From an uncultured Flavobacteriales bacterium (lineage in GTDB: Bacteria; Bacteroidota; Bacteroidia; Flavobacteriales_D; Crocinitomicaceae), in contig CAJXJK010000009.1 of NCBI GenBank assembly GCA_913054135.1, positions 124,001-188,000 of the forward strand: a DNA stretch of 64,000 bases. Direction: 5' to 3'. Below, piece by piece: positions 42,159 to 52,333 of this stretch; position 1 is the first letter of the stretch, and each line of letters starts with the position of its first letter. A program made the translations under genes and the position numbers. Below the pieces are notes generated by a model. That model saw only the letters and a program-made list of their open reading frames with translations, was not told where the DNA came from and did no database searches.

Positions 42159-42614
42159 TTAAAACAAATCGTGTTCTAGTTCTTCTAAAACTTTAGCTGT
42201 TGCATCTCCTGATGAATAGCTCTTTTCTGTTTCGTTCTCAATTTCGTTAAATTCAAAATCAATTCTTTCACCTTTAGCAGGTCTTAGAATGTTAGTTTTA
42301 GAAACATTCAATCTGATTTCTGCTTTGATTGATTGATCATCTTGCAAGTATCCTTTTGCAAAAGGAGTTCCTACTATTTCTACTAGGGTTCCTTTTTTAA
42401 GGAAATCAAGTATGCGCATATTACCGCCATCTCTTTTCCAGATAGTGCAATTCACCCAAGTTGTTTTTGTTCGTTGTTCTCCAGTTCGTTTGTCACGCCA
42501 GTTCTTGTTATGAGCTACAGGGAAATTAACTGCAATTACTCCTTTGTCCATGTTTCTTACCACGGCGTCTTTTCCAATGTTTCCAATAAGTCGAGTTTCA
42601 AATACTGTTGCCAT
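42159..42614 (-). CDS. ssb: Single-stranded DNA-binding protein
   Basis: The 151-residue protein has an OB fold (about 5-115: RLIGNIGKDAVVRNMDKGV, TTWVNCTIW, FLKKGTLVEIVG). An acidic tail follows that ends LEELEHDLF rather than the classical DDDIPF, as usual in Bacteroidetes. The final Phe keeps the contact point for SSB partners. It is monocistronic. Confidence 0.92.
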   Translation of the reverse strand: MATVFETRLIGNIGKDAVVRNMDKGVIAVNFPVAHNKNWRDKRTGEQRTKTTWVNCTIWKRDGGNMRILDFLKKGTLVEIVGTPFAKGYLQDDQSIKAEIRLNVSKTNILRPAKGERIDFEFNEIENETEKSYSSGDATAKVLEELEHDLF

Positions 42615-42701
42615 AAGTGTGTAGATTAATTCGTGTATACAGCAATTTAAGTCATTTAAACCACTTATGCAATTAATTATGAGTGTTTTAGAAAGGGTTA
42701 C

Positions 42702-43640
42702 TTACTTTATTGCTGAAACAAAGGCATCTTTGAATCCCTTCTCTTGAACTTCTTTTAAGGCCTTTTTAGCCTCTTTCTTAGAGTTGAATCTACCTGCGAA
42801 GTAACGATACTTATATGAGCTTTCAGTATCAATCAAAATGCGTTCAACTGGCAAGTTTAAGTTTTTGAATTCTCTTATTTCTAGATCAACCGGATCTATA
42901 GATGCCATAATTTGAAGTCTAAACTTCGCTTCATCAGCAGAAACTGCCGTTGAGTCTTCAGCAATTTCCTCAACCTCCTCAACAGTAGGTGGGTCAAAGT
43001 TGATGCTTGAATATTTATTTTTTATAAACTCTCTTGTTCCTCTGAAAACAGCCGAGGCAATAATCTCTTGACCATAAACAGACCCTAAATAATTTGCTTC
43101 AGTGTTGTTTGTAATGAAACCGCATTCAACAATCACAGTCGGAATCTTTGTGAACTTTAAGATTTGTAATGAGTGTCCTAGGTCTGCCGAAGTTTTGACT
43201 CCACGACTGTGCCTACCCGCTCGTTTCTTAAATTGATTCTCAATGAGCTTGGCCCATTTGAATGAGTCTTTAGCATCATAATTATGAATTAGCGTTTCGG
43301 TTCCGTGCACTTCTGTTTTCGGATTTCCATTTATATGTATACTCAACATGAAATCGTATTTGCCCGAGTTGGCCATATCTACTCTTTCATCTAAAGTTGG
43401 ATAAGAATCATCTTCACGTGTGAAATCTACTTCTACATTACCTAAGTTATGTTCTAAGTAATTGGCAACCTTTTTTGAAATTGACAAAGCCAATACCTTT
43501 TCTTGCAGTCCCGAATTATTAAGGGGCAAATGACCAGGGTCCTTACCTCCATGGCCAGGATCAACTAGAATTTTCACTTTATCTTTTGCAAATCCAAAAG
43601 AACTCATGAACACTATGACTATTAGAAAAATACTTCTCAC
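42702..43640 (-). CDS. N-acetylmuramoyl-L-alanine amidase with SPOR domain
   Basis: This zinc amidase cleaves peptides from peptidoglycan during cell separation. The 312-residue product begins with a signal peptide from GTG 43640 (RSIFLIVIVFMSSFGFA). A TTG at 43688 would bury that signal. Amidase_3 motifs are VDPGHGGKDPG (zinc His), HGTETL, SIHINGNP (zinc His) and VIVECGFITN (catalytic Glu). The C-terminal SPOR domain (about 240-312, FRLQIMAS..., YRYFAGRFNSKKEA) binds denuded glycan at the septum. Divergent from 43734. Confidence 0.9.
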   Translation of the reverse strand: MRSIFLIVIVFMSSFGFAKDKVKILVDPGHGGKDPGHLPLNNSGLQEKVLALSISKKVANYLEHNLGNVEVDFTREDDSYPTLDERVDMANSGKYDFMLSIHINGNPKTEVHGTETLIHNYDAKDSFKWAKLIENQFKKRAGRHSRGVKTSADLGHSLQILKFTKIPTVIVECGFITNNTEANYLGSVYGQEIIASAVFRGTREFIKNKYSSINFDPPTVEEVEEIAEDSTAVSADEAKFRLQIMASIDPVDLEIREFKNLNLPVERILIDTESSYKYRYFAGRFNSKKEAKKALKEVQEKGFKDAFVSAIK

Positions 43641-43733
43641 CGATTCAAATTTAGTTTTGATTTTACTGCACTGAGCATCTACATTCAAAAACTAATCCAA
43701 ACCAAATTGTTGAAATTCGAGTATTTTTGTTTC

Positions 43734-44153
43734 ATGGAAAGTAATGAACAACAATTGTTCTATAGACCTGTGATAGGGAGGCTCTATATTTTATTCGGAA
43801 TTCTATTTATTGGGATATTCATTATGGGATTGGTTATTCTTCATGACTGGAAGAATATTTTATACGCTTTAATCAGCTCATTTTTAATTTACATTGGCTA
43901 TTCGATTATCAAAAATCCATATGCCAACTATTCTGATAATGAGATCAATTTGTACTCATTTTATGGTAAATCAAGAGAAAAACATGAATTTACAGCTAAA
44001 AATGAAGTAAAAGTGACAGAAAAGAACATTTTTTTAAATGGCAAAAAACTAAAAATGAACTCTTGGTTTTTGCGTCAAGCAGATTGGAGAAGAATACAAG
44101 AGTTTTATAGCCCGGATGAAAACGCTAGTCTTCTTTCTGAACTTCAAGATTAG
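43734..44153 (+). CDS. Small two-helix membrane protein of unknown function
   Basis: I use ATG 43734 (MESNEQQLFYRP...), giving 139 residues. Two hydrophobic helices (about 16-38 and 42-60) are followed by a soluble basic domain with strands (NEINLYSFYGKS, KNIFLNGKKLKMNSWF), perhaps PH-like. No family is recognised. The last 29 bases overlap the end of the convergent O-antigen ligase gene. Confidence 0.6.
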   Translation: MESNEQQLFYRPVIGRLYILFGILFIGIFIMGLVILHDWKNILYALISSFLIYIGYSIIKNPYANYSDNEINLYSFYGKSREKHEFTAKNEVKVTEKNIFLNGKKLKMNSWFLRQADWRRIQEFYSPDENASLLSELQD

Positions 44154-45693
44154 CGTCATCAAGGTTGGCCACTATAGAATAAAAAAGAGCAAATAAGCTA
44201 ATCCCGGCCTGAGTTTCAATTAAATCTTGAAAGATACACGCTACAAATAGTATGAACATTACACCATAAAAGAGAAGGTCTTTCTGCTTTCTTTTTACAA
44301 ATGGAGCAAAGAAGAAAATCATAAACAGAGTGAAACCAATTATACCATGAGAAATCCAGAAAGTAAGAAATTGGCTATGTGCTCTGTGTCTATTTTCTAC
44401 TAACAACTTTGAATTAGATCTTTCGTATTCATTTTCAAATTCTTTTTGAACATCTCCTATCCCAACGCCACCTAGCCAATTGTCACCAAGAATTGTGAAG
44501 GCTATTTTAAAATGTTCTAGTCTTTGCAAAAGAGATTGTCCGTTAGGGTCACCTCCGTTTTGATAAGTTTCGTACTGATATAAAAACTCGTGAAACTTTG
44601 CTCTAACCCCAGAATTACTCTCAGTTGATGTAGTTCCATTTTCAATTAATGAAATATCTTCTTCGGTTAACTGATGAACTCCTACCGAATCTTTGTTGAT
44701 TCCTTTTGAAGTCATATACCTCAAAATAGTTCCGAACATTGGTTGCCCTTTACGATCAAGAGAATCATAGGCAATTGAGCTTCTATTATTCCACTCATTT
44801 TCTAACTCTTCTACTTGAACAAACATCCATATCAAATTTCCATTTTCTCTTTCTTGAACATCAAACGAATGCATATATAACCTTCCGTTCACAGTGTATT
44901 GAGGAACATCTTGAGGTGTAAATTGCACTGGAGCTGTATATGATTTTATTGAACTATTGACAAATAAGAAGAAAACCATGGTCACTGCCGTGCACAATGC
45001 TAAAAAGAGAATTTTAACTAATTGGTTTTTTAAACTGATCAGCAGATAGGCACTTAAAAGAAACGCAAGTGCTAAGAGTAAAACGTATCCGTTTATCGTC
45101 TGTGATTTTAAAGTATAATAAATTAACCATGCAAAGATGGGTATAAACAGCCACCACAAACGAGATTTCACTTTCAAGAAATAGATACAAACCACCATTC
45201 CTAAAGCCATTAATACTGCAAAGCGAACGTGTGAAATGAAGTAAGACATTTCTCTGATATCAACTGCGACTTCAAGAACAACATTGTATCGATAGTAGTT
45301 AATACCTGATGTCAAGAGTAACACACCTAAGAAAACATAAAGCAAGAAGTGCAATACTTTTTTTTCGAGCAGAACCCTCGTTCCCATTACCAATGGAACC
45401 ACAAAGAGCGGAACCTTTTGGGCCATGTCTTTGTTGGCATATTCAAAATCAGTTGTCCAAAGGAGAGATATAAAACCTAAAATGAAGAAGCCGTACAAAG
45501 CCCAAAGACCCCTGTTGGCCTTGAAGTTGGTCCAATACAATTTGAATTTTGCTTCTATTAACCAGTTCGCAATAATCCAGATTGCTCCAATACTCATTAA
45601 AGTATTGTGTAAGCAAACACCTACTGTCAGAATAACTAAGGCAGTAATGTGAAGGTAATAATGGGCTGGAATTTTAAGCCACTTATCAAACAT
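44125..45693 (-). CDS. O-antigen ligase/polymerase-family membrane protein
   Basis: The 522-residue protein has about 11 hydrophobic segments and one large periplasmic loop (about 255-425) before the last helices, the plan of WaaL/Wzy proteins. Conserved features are an Arg-rich first loop and the block GDNWLGGVGIGDVQKEF followed by RAHSQFLTFWISHG, with the His seen in the ligase family. It should join or polymerise surface glycans on the periplasmic side. It is last in the operon DUF3109-rnpA-S41, with 6 bases to the protease gene. Confidence 0.85.
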   Translation of the reverse strand: MFDKWLKIPAHYYLHITALVILTVGVCLHNTLMSIGAIWIIANWLIEAKFKLYWTNFKANRGLWALYGFFILGFISLLWTTDFEYANKDMAQKVPLFVVPLVMGTRVLLEKKVLHFLLYVFLGVLLLTSGINYYRYNVVLEVAVDIREMSYFISHVRFAVLMALGMVVCIYFLKVKSRLWWLFIPIFAWLIYYTLKSQTINGYVLLLALAFLLSAYLLISLKNQLVKILFLALCTAVTMVFFLFVNSSIKSYTAPVQFTPQDVPQYTVNGRLYMHSFDVQERENGNLIWMFVQVEELENEWNNRSSIAYDSLDRKGQPMFGTILRYMTSKGINKDSVGVHQLTEEDISLIENGTTSTESNSGVRAKFHEFLYQYETYQNGGDPNGQSLLQRLEHFKIAFTILGDNWLGGVGIGDVQKEFENEYERSNSKLLVENRHRAHSQFLTFWISHGIIGFTLFMIFFFAPFVKRKQKDLLFYGVMFILFVACIFQDLIETQAGISLFALFYSIVANLDDANLEVQKED

Positions 45694-45699
45694 TGAGGT

Positions 45700-47352
45700 C
45701 TATTCTTGAATATTGAGTATGTCGTTATAACGCGACTTATCGTTTAATATTTTAATAGACTCAATTATGTATTTGTCATCTGGTAAGCTATGAGATATTC
45801 TTCCTTTTTGGAAATAATATCTTGTGACGATTTCATCTTCAAGAATTTCAATGATCTCAGATTTGAACTTTTCTAAATCTCGCTCTTTCGAAGCTGAAAA
45901 TTTCTCTAACAAAACATCATATTCTGACTGAGCATCTTCAAGAAAGTTTTCTTCGTCTGCAATCTCTTTCAACTTCTCCATCAAATCACCAGAAGCAGTT
46001 GTGTATTCAAAATCTCTTGCCAGAGCAAAAGTTTTAAATGCTGCATATTGATTATCATTAATTTCAAATTTTCTTGGTTCGGCTACATTTTCATTTTCGG
46101 CTCTGAATTTCGTAGCAAAATCAAATATGATATTATTTACAACTAAAGCTGTAGTTAATCTTCCGTATTTTGGGAGATCTATTGTTACTTCAGGTTCAAT
46201 CCCTCTTCCGTCAATAACTTCACGGCCTCTAGAAGTTTTAAATTTATGCAATAAAGAATCAGAGACTGCTGCTGCCTTATCCCCAGCTTCTCTGTGAGAA
46301 TAATCTAATTTTTGAATACATCTTCCTGATGGAGTATAATACTTTGCTATTGTCACCTTAATTTTTGCTCCGTACTTTAAATCTAGAGGTCTTTGAACCA
46401 AGCCTTTTCCGAATGAAGTTTCTCCAACGATTACCGCTCTATCTAAATCTTGTAAGGCACCTGAAACAATTTCACTAGCTGATGCAGAATTTCTATTGAC
46501 CAAAACAGTGATTGGCATTTGTAAATCTTGTGGTTTGTAAGGAGCAGAATAAGTAACATCTGATTTTCTTTCTCTACCCTTCATAGAAACAATTACTGTT
46601 CCTTTTGGCACGAACATGTTTACGATTTTGACCGCTTCAATCAATAAACCTCCTCCATTATTTCTAAGATCAAAAATCAACTTCTTCATTCCTTGATTCT
46701 TTTTCAAATCAACAAATGCTTCTAAAACGTCTTGATAAGCTGTTTTAGTAAACGAATTCAATTTTATATACCCAACATCTTGATTAATCATTCCAGAGTA
46801 CGGAACAGCCTTTAATTTCACTTCTTCTCTCGTCAACTCTTTCTCTAACAATTCACCTTGGCGTTTAATCTTCACTTTTAGAGTGCTTCCAGGTTTACCT
46901 TTTAGTTTATCAGAGATTTCTGAAGACTTCAAATCTTCGATATTTCGTCCGTCAATTTCAATGAATTGATCTCCGGCGTAAAGTCCTGCTTTCTGCGCCG
47001 GAAAGCCTTCATGCGGTTCTGAGACCACAACCTTATCACCTTGTTGTTGAATTAAAGCGCCAATACCTCCATACTGTCCAGTAGACATCAGTTTATAATC
47101 TTCCATCAAAGACTCTGGAATGTATACTGTGTAAGGATCAAGTTCTTGCAGCATGGCATCTATTGCTGCCTTCATCAATTTTCCAGGATTTGATTCATCT
47201 ACATATGAAACATCAACAGTTTTGTAAACCATCTCAAATAACTCAAGGTTTTTGTAGATCTCAAAATCAGAAGGTCTTTCTTCTTGGCTAAATGAAATTG
47301 AAGTAGTGGATGCCAACACTACAATCAACAATAATTTAATTATTCGTTTCAT
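45700..47352 (-). CDS. S41 family C-terminal processing protease
   Basis: The 550-residue protein has a signal peptide (IIKLLLIVVLASTTSISFSQ) and a PDZ domain (about 90-165: YGGIGALIQQQGDKVVV..., AGLYAGDQFIEIDG). The S41 core follows with the nucleophile in NRNSASASEIVSGAL and the general-base Lys in ETSFGKGLVQ. Such proteases trim envelope proteins. The C-terminal helical region is longer than in CtpA, as in other Bacteroidetes members. Its start overlaps the rnpA end by 17 bases. Confidence 0.92.
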   Translation of the reverse strand: MKRIIKLLLIVVLASTTSISFSQEERPSDFEIYKNLELFEMVYKTVDVSYVDESNPGKLMKAAIDAMLQELDPYTVYIPESLMEDYKLMSTGQYGGIGALIQQQGDKVVVSEPHEGFPAQKAGLYAGDQFIEIDGRNIEDLKSSEISDKLKGKPGSTLKVKIKRQGELLEKELTREEVKLKAVPYSGMINQDVGYIKLNSFTKTAYQDVLEAFVDLKKNQGMKKLIFDLRNNGGGLLIEAVKIVNMFVPKGTVIVSMKGRERKSDVTYSAPYKPQDLQMPITVLVNRNSASASEIVSGALQDLDRAVIVGETSFGKGLVQRPLDLKYGAKIKVTIAKYYTPSGRCIQKLDYSHREAGDKAAAVSDSLLHKFKTSRGREVIDGRGIEPEVTIDLPKYGRLTTALVVNNIIFDFATKFRAENENVAEPRKFEINDNQYAAFKTFALARDFEYTTASGDLMEKLKEIADEENFLEDAQSEYDVLLEKFSASKERDLEKFKSEIIEILEDEIVTRYYFQKGRISHSLPDDKYIIESIKILNDKSRYNDILNIQE

Positions 47353-47713
47353 ACTTATTCTTCATTTCTTTTAAAACTAGCTTTAATTTATCTTCTAAAA
47401 AATGAAAGTCTTCATTTTCTTTGCCAGTATAGATTAAAAACAATGCCAAATTCTTCTTTTTCATCTTCAATGAATTAATGAGATCTGCTTTGTTCAGTCT
47501 ATATATTTCTTTTATTTGCCTACGTACTCTATTACGTTTAACTGCGCTTTTGATTAATCGTTTTGGCACAGAGATTAGTATTTGAGTTGTCTCTTTCTCA
47601 GTTTCGCAATATTTCAATCTAAAAGGATACTTTTTGATAAGCTGTCCTTCTTTAAACACATTGTCTATTACAATTTTGCTCTTTATTCGTTCAGATTTAG
47701 GAAACTTTGCCAT
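47336..47713 (-). CDS. rnpA: Ribonuclease P protein component
   Basis: RnpA is the protein cofactor of RNase P, which trims tRNA 5' ends. The 125-residue basic protein has the family signature KRLIKSAVKRNRVRRQIKE. ATG 47713 (MAKFPKSERIKSK) is preferred to an in-frame start at 47755, because the shorter one matches family size and follows the DUF3109 stop by one base. rpmH, often adjacent elsewhere, is absent. Confidence 0.93.
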   Translation of the reverse strand: MAKFPKSERIKSKIVIDNVFKEGQLIKKYPFRLKYCETEKETTQILISVPKRLIKSAVKRNRVRRQIKEIYRLNKADLINSLKMKKKNLALFLIYTGKENEDFHFLEDKLKLVLKEMKNKYETNN

Positions 47714-47714
47714 A

Positions 47715-48305
47715 TTAATCTGATTCAATGTTTCCTTTTTTGAGTTCCTCATCAACTCTTTCTAACTCTGCGTAAAAGGGAGCACCAAAAGCAGCTGTCA
47801 ATGGTTCTTTTAAAAATTTGTAAACCGAGACTTTGAGTTCTTCCCCAAGTTTACAAGCATCTGAGCAAATTGGCCACCTATCGTAATTCAAGCTTTTAAA
47901 TGATCTGTACTCTTTCACTCTAATCGGATACAGATGACAAGACACTGGCTTATTAAAATCAATTGCGCCTGCCTTATGAGCTTGTTCAATGGTACACATA
48001 TAAATACCGTCATCTCCTTTTGTTACGAATGAACATTCTTTGGTATCATTTAAAGCAGTAACTGGCTCATTATCAAGATCCATATAAAAAACCCCCTTCT
48101 CTTCAACTCTTGCTTTTCCTTTCTCAGTCATGAAAGGTTTAATTGCATCAATATGATCTTCTAATAAATTCACCTCATTCATAGTTAGTGGCGCTCCATC
48201 ATCACCTTCAACACAACAGATTCCTTTACATGCCCCTAAGTTGCATACAAACTCTTTGGTGAAGATTTCAGTTGAAACTAACTTATCATCTATCTCTATG
48301 ATCAT
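47715..48305 (-). CDS. DUF3109 family Cys-rich protein
   Basis: The 196-residue protein carries a cysteine set typical of DUF3109: CNLGACKGICC near the start, a middle Cys in KECSF and MCTIEQ, CHLYPIR, and CSDACKLG near the end. The pattern is close to that of YkgJ-type Zn/Fe-S binding proteins. Its role is unknown. It is the first gene of an operon with rnpA, an S41 protease and an O-antigen ligase. Confidence 0.85.
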   Translation of the reverse strand: MIIEIDDKLVSTEIFTKEFVCNLGACKGICCVEGDDGAPLTMNEVNLLEDHIDAIKPFMTEKGKARVEEKGVFYMDLDNEPVTALNDTKECSFVTKGDDGIYMCTIEQAHKAGAIDFNKPVSCHLYPIRVKEYRSFKSLNYDRWPICSDACKLGEELKVSVYKFLKEPLTAAFGAPFYAELERVDEELKKGNIESD

Positions 48306-48323
48306 GTTGTAAAGTTAAGGGAA

Positions 48324-48359
48324 TAAAAAAAGCCCTTCCAAATGAATGAAAGGGCTTTT
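48324..48359 (-). terminator. Terminator of the atp operon
   Basis: AAAAGCCCTT and AAGGGCTTTT form a 10-bp stem around a 12-base loop, with an A-run at the left that reads as T-run on the - strand. It directly follows the atpG stop. Confidence 0.85.
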
Positions 48360-48376
48360 AAACAATTATTTTCTAA

Positions 48377-49264
48377 TTAGTTATTCAAGGCCTCAGCTCC
48401 ACCAACAATCTCTAAGATTTCATTGGTAATTGCAGCTTGACGTGCTTTGTTATATTCTAATTTCAAATCTTTATTCATTTCAGCCGCATTATCTGTTGCT
48501 TTATGCATTGCAGTCATACGTGCTCCGTGCTCACCAGCCATAGAATCTAGCAATGACGAATACATTTGAATTTTTAGTGTTTTCGGAATTAACTCTTCAA
48601 CAATTTCTTCTTTTGAAGGCTCAAATAAGTAATCAAGATTAGCAGTAGCTGTTTCACCTTCAACTTCTTCAGGAGGAAGAATGGGTAAAAACTGCTCAGT
48701 TTTCACAATTTGAGTGGCTACATTTTTAAAGCTGTTATAAACAATAACTATTTTATCAATGTGACCATCTTTGTATGCTTGCATTATTTTCTCTGCTACC
48801 GGAGCAACATTGTCAAATGTAAGGTCATTCCAAAGTTCTTCTAAGTGACTTGGTAAATAAGAACCCTTGATATTAAACTCAGTTTTCTTAAATGCATCAT
48901 TTGCCTTTTTACCAACAGATAATACAGATACGTTTTTACCAGCATACTCTTCACGAGCAAGCTTCATTGTTGCTTTGATTACATTGTTATTGAATCCTCC
49001 ACATAAACCTCTGTTAGAGGTAACACAAAGAAGAACAATGTTCTTTTCTTCTTTATCAGAAGCAAAGTCATTTTCAGAAATATCTAAAGAAGAAGATAGA
49101 TTAGCTAGAATCTCTTGTAGCTTATTTGCATAAGGACGAATTTGCGTTACCGCATCTTGCGCTCTTTTCAACTTAGCAGCCGATACCATCTTCATTGCAG
49201 AAGTAATCTGCATTGTAGACTCAATCGAGACGATTCTATTTCTAATTTCTTTTAAGTTAGCCAT
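48377..49264 (-). CDS. atpG: F-type ATP synthase gamma subunit
   Basis: Gamma is the central rotor stalk that couples proton flow to catalysis. The 295-residue protein keeps the N-terminal helix (NLKEIRNRIVSIESTMQITSAMKMVSAAKLKRAQ), the SNRGLCGGFNN block and the C-terminal helix (LEYNKARQAAITNEILEIVGGAEAL). It is the last gene of the operon, 64 bases after atpA. No beta or epsilon gene follows. Confidence 0.96.
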   Translation of the reverse strand: MANLKEIRNRIVSIESTMQITSAMKMVSAAKLKRAQDAVTQIRPYANKLQEILANLSSSLDISENDFASDKEEKNIVLLCVTSNRGLCGGFNNNVIKATMKLAREEYAGKNVSVLSVGKKANDAFKKTEFNIKGSYLPSHLEELWNDLTFDNVAPVAEKIMQAYKDGHIDKIVIVYNSFKNVATQIVKTEQFLPILPPEEVEGETATANLDYLFEPSKEEIVEELIPKTLKIQMYSSLLDSMAGEHGARMTAMHKATDNAAEMNKDLKLEYNKARQAAITNEILEIVGGAEALNN

Positions 49265-49328
49265 ACTCTCTGTAGATTAAAGACCCGGCAAAGTCACCTT
49301 TGCGCTCTTAAGATCTTTGTTCTATTTA

Positions 49329-50903
49329 TTAATACTTATCTGCTAATTCAACAGCAACTTTTTCTAAAACATCAGTCAACTGGTCAGTATATTTACCGGC
49401 TGCTAATTGATCCATAACATCTTTATGGTTCGTGTTTAAGAAGTTGATGTACTCAGCTTCAAACTCTTTAACTTTCTCAACAGGAACTTTAGTCAATAGA
49501 CCTTTAGTACCAGCATAGATGATTGCAATTTGATTCTCAACTCTAAAAGGATCTCCCTCTTTTTGTTTCAAAATCTCTACGTTTCTTGCTCCTTTATCAA
49601 GTACTGCTTTTGTAGCCGCATCAAGATCAGAACCGAACTTAGCAAATGCCTCCAGCTCTCTGTATTGTGCTTGATCAAGTTTCAAAGTACCTGATACTTT
49701 CTTCATTGATTTAATCTGAGCGTTACCACCAACACGAGATACCGAAATACCTACGTTAATTGCTGGACGTACACCAGAGTTAAACAAGTTAGACTCCAAG
49801 AAGATCTGTCCGTCAGTAATCGAAATTACGTTTGTTGGGATATATGCAGATACATCACCCGCTTGCGTTTCAATGATTGGAAGTGCAGTTAAAGAACCTC
49901 CACCTTTTACCTTACCTTTTAAAGATTCAGGTAAATCATTCATTTCAGCAGCAATTTTATCATTGTTGATCACTTTTGCAGCTCTCTCTAATAATCTTGA
50001 GTGTAAGAAGAATACATCTCCAGGATATGCCTCACGTCCCGGTGGTCTTCTTAATAACAAAGAAACCTCACGGTATGCAACTGCTTGCTTAGATAAATCA
50101 TCATAAATGATTAATGCTGGTCTTCCTGTATCTCTAAAGTACTCACCAATAGCAGCACCTGCGAATGGAGCGTAAAATTGCATTGGAGCAGGATCAGATG
50201 CATTTGAAGCAACAATAGTTGTATATGCCATTGCTCCAGCAGCTTCAAGTTTACCTACTAAACCAGCAACAGTAGACGCTTTTTGTCCGATTGCTACATA
50301 GATACAGTAAACAGGTTCTCCTTTATCGTAAAATTCTTTTTGGTTGATGATTGTATCAATACAAACTGTTGTTTTTCCAGTTTGACGATCTCCAATAACC
50401 AACTCTCTTTGTCCTCTTCCAACTGGAATCATTGAGTCAATTGACTTAATTCCTGTTTGTAATGGCTCAGTAACTGGCTCTCTGAAAATTACTCCTGGTG
50501 CTTTACGCTCCAAAGGCATTTCAAATGTTTCACCTTCAATTGGTCCTTTTCCATCAATTGGATTACCCATTGTATCAACAACACGTCCAACGATTCCTTC
50601 ACCAACTTGTAATGAAGCGATCAATTTTAGTCTTTTTACTGTATCACCTTCTTTAATTGTATCAGATTTACCTAGAATTACAGCTCCTACGTTATCTTCT
50701 TCAAGGTTAAGAACGATTCCTCTTAATCCTCCAGTGAACTCGATCATCTCTCCGTATTGAACTCCGTTCAATCCGTAAATACGAGCAATACCATCACCTA
50801 CTTGAAGGATAGTACCTACTTCTTCTAATTCTGCTTCTGACTTAAATCCTGAAAGTTGCTCTCTCAAGATTGCCGATACTTCTGCCGGTTTTACGTCTGC
50901 CAT
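49329..50903 (-). CDS. atpA: F-type ATP synthase alpha subunit
   Basis: Alpha forms the non-catalytic nucleotide sites of F1. The 524-residue protein has the N-terminal barrel, the P-loop GDRQTGKTT (about 171-179), the arginine-finger block ([24 protein letters not shown]) and a helical C-terminal domain. Length is slightly above usual (about 510). It lies 48 bases after atpH. Confidence 0.97.
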   Translation of the reverse strand: MADVKPAEVSAILREQLSGFKSEAELEEVGTILQVGDGIARIYGLNGVQYGEMIEFTGGLRGIVLNLEEDNVGAVILGKSDTIKEGDTVKRLKLIASLQVGEGIVGRVVDTMGNPIDGKGPIEGETFEMPLERKAPGVIFREPVTEPLQTGIKSIDSMIPVGRGQRELVIGDRQTGKTTVCIDTIINQKEFYDKGEPVYCIYVAIGQKASTVAGLVGKLEAAGAMAYTTIVASNASDPAPMQFYAPFAGAAIGEYFRDTGRPALIIYDDLSKQAVAYREVSLLLRRPPGREAYPGDVFFLHSRLLERAAKVINNDKIAAEMNDLPESLKGKVKGGGSLTALPIIETQAGDVSAYIPTNVISITDGQIFLESNLFNSGVRPAINVGISVSRVGGNAQIKSMKKVSGTLKLDQAQYRELEAFAKFGSDLDAATKAVLDKGARNVEILKQKEGDPFRVENQIAIIYAGTKGLLTKVPVEKVKEFEAEYINFLNTNHKDVMDQLAAGKYTDQLTDVLEKVAVELADKY

Positions 50904-50951
50904 TTTTATTTGTTTTTAAGATTCAAGAAAGGTTTCCCTACTTGATTCTAT

Positions 50952-51491
50952 TTAATTTAATAATATGTTTTTCAAATTACTTAGTTGGCTTGCAATAGAG
51001 GCATCCATTTGTTTACCATCTACTCCAACTATAAATCCACCAATCAAACTTTCGTCTACTGTTTGGTGCACTTCTAATTTTTTTCCTTCGTATTTAGCTT
51101 GAACTTTAGCTAAGATTTGATCTTTAACCTTGTCTTCAAGTTTAATTGCTGAAGTTAATTGAACATCAACTATTCCGCTATGAGCTTTGAATAACTCAAC
51201 ATAGCTTTCAGCTATTTGATGTAAAATATCTTCTCTTTTATTCTTAGTAATCAACTTGAAAAAATTCAAGCTCATTGCTTCTACCTTACCAGTAAACAAT
51301 GCGTCAAAAACTTCAACTTTCTTGTTTTTTGGAATAATAGGAGAGCTTAAGAAATTAGCAAGCTCTTTATTTTCATTGCACATTGCATTAAGAGAAGCCA
51401 TATCGTTATTCACTTTATCGGCTACCTTTTGCTCTAGCGCTAAATCTAAAAGCGCTTGTGCATATCTTACTGCTGCTTTACTTATTGCCAT
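50952..51491 (-). CDS. atpH: F-type ATP synthase delta subunit
   Basis: Delta caps F1 and binds the peripheral stalk. The 179-residue protein has the family N-terminus (AVRYAQALLDLALEQ), the central NFFKLITKNKRED and the final VDESLIGGFIVGVDGKQMDASI. It begins 5 bases after the atpF stop. Confidence 0.95.
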   Translation of the reverse strand: MAISKAAVRYAQALLDLALEQKVADKVNNDMASLNAMCNENKELANFLSSPIIPKNKKVEVFDALFTGKVEAMSLNFFKLITKNKREDILHQIAESYVELFKAHSGIVDVQLTSAIKLEDKVKDQILAKVQAKYEGKKLEVHQTVDESLIGGFIVGVDGKQMDASIASQLSNLKNILLN

Positions 51492-51496
51492 TGTTC

Positions 51497-52006
51497 TTAA
51501 TTAACACTGATTGACTCAGCCAATTCTGCTGCTAAAGCTTTTTGTTTGTCATCTGTTGCTAGTTCCCCTTTAATTACTTTTTCAGCAATTTCTAAAGAGA
51601 AAGCAGCCATCTGAGTTTTAAGCTCAGCTACTGCTGCTTGCTTTTCAGAATTGATAACTAACTGTGCATCCTTAATAATTTTGTCTGCTTCACCTTTTGC
51701 TGCTTCTTTCGCTTCAGCAATTACTTGCTTTGAAGTTTCAGAAGCTTCCTTGATCATCTTATCTCTTTCAGCTCTTGCTTCTTTTAATAAGTTCTCATTT
51801 TGAGCTTGAAGTTGTTTCATTTCCGCCTGCGTTTTTTTCGCAAGATTCACTGATTCTTCAATAGCTTGTTCTCTATCATTTACAGCAGTCAACATAGGTT
51901 TCCATGCAAACTTCTTAAGTAAGATTAATAGAATAAGAAAAACTATACCTCCCCAGAAAATCTGTCCCCACTCTGGTGTAATTAACGGATGTAATTCTAA
52001 TAACAT
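51497..52006 (-). CDS. atpF: F-type ATP synthase b subunit
   Basis: The 169-residue peripheral-stalk protein has one N-terminal membrane helix (about 13-30, IFWGGIVFLILLILLKKFAW) and a long Ala/Lys/Glu coiled coil. It is a single b subunit, without a b' copy. Confidence 0.95.
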   Translation of the reverse strand: MLLELHPLITPEWGQIFWGGIVFLILLILLKKFAWKPMLTAVNDREQAIEESVNLAKKTQAEMKQLQAQNENLLKEARAERDKMIKEASETSKQVIAEAKEAAKGEADKIIKDAQLVINSEKQAAVAELKTQMAAFSLEIAEKVIKGELATDDKQKALAAELAESISVN

Positions 52007-52071
52007 ATCTAATTTTTTGTTTTTTAATTAATTTAAAAGTGGTGCTAGGCAATCCCTAGCACCAATCTTTT

Positions 52072-52317
<246 letters not shown>

Positions 52318-52333
52318 TTAAAAAAATTACAAT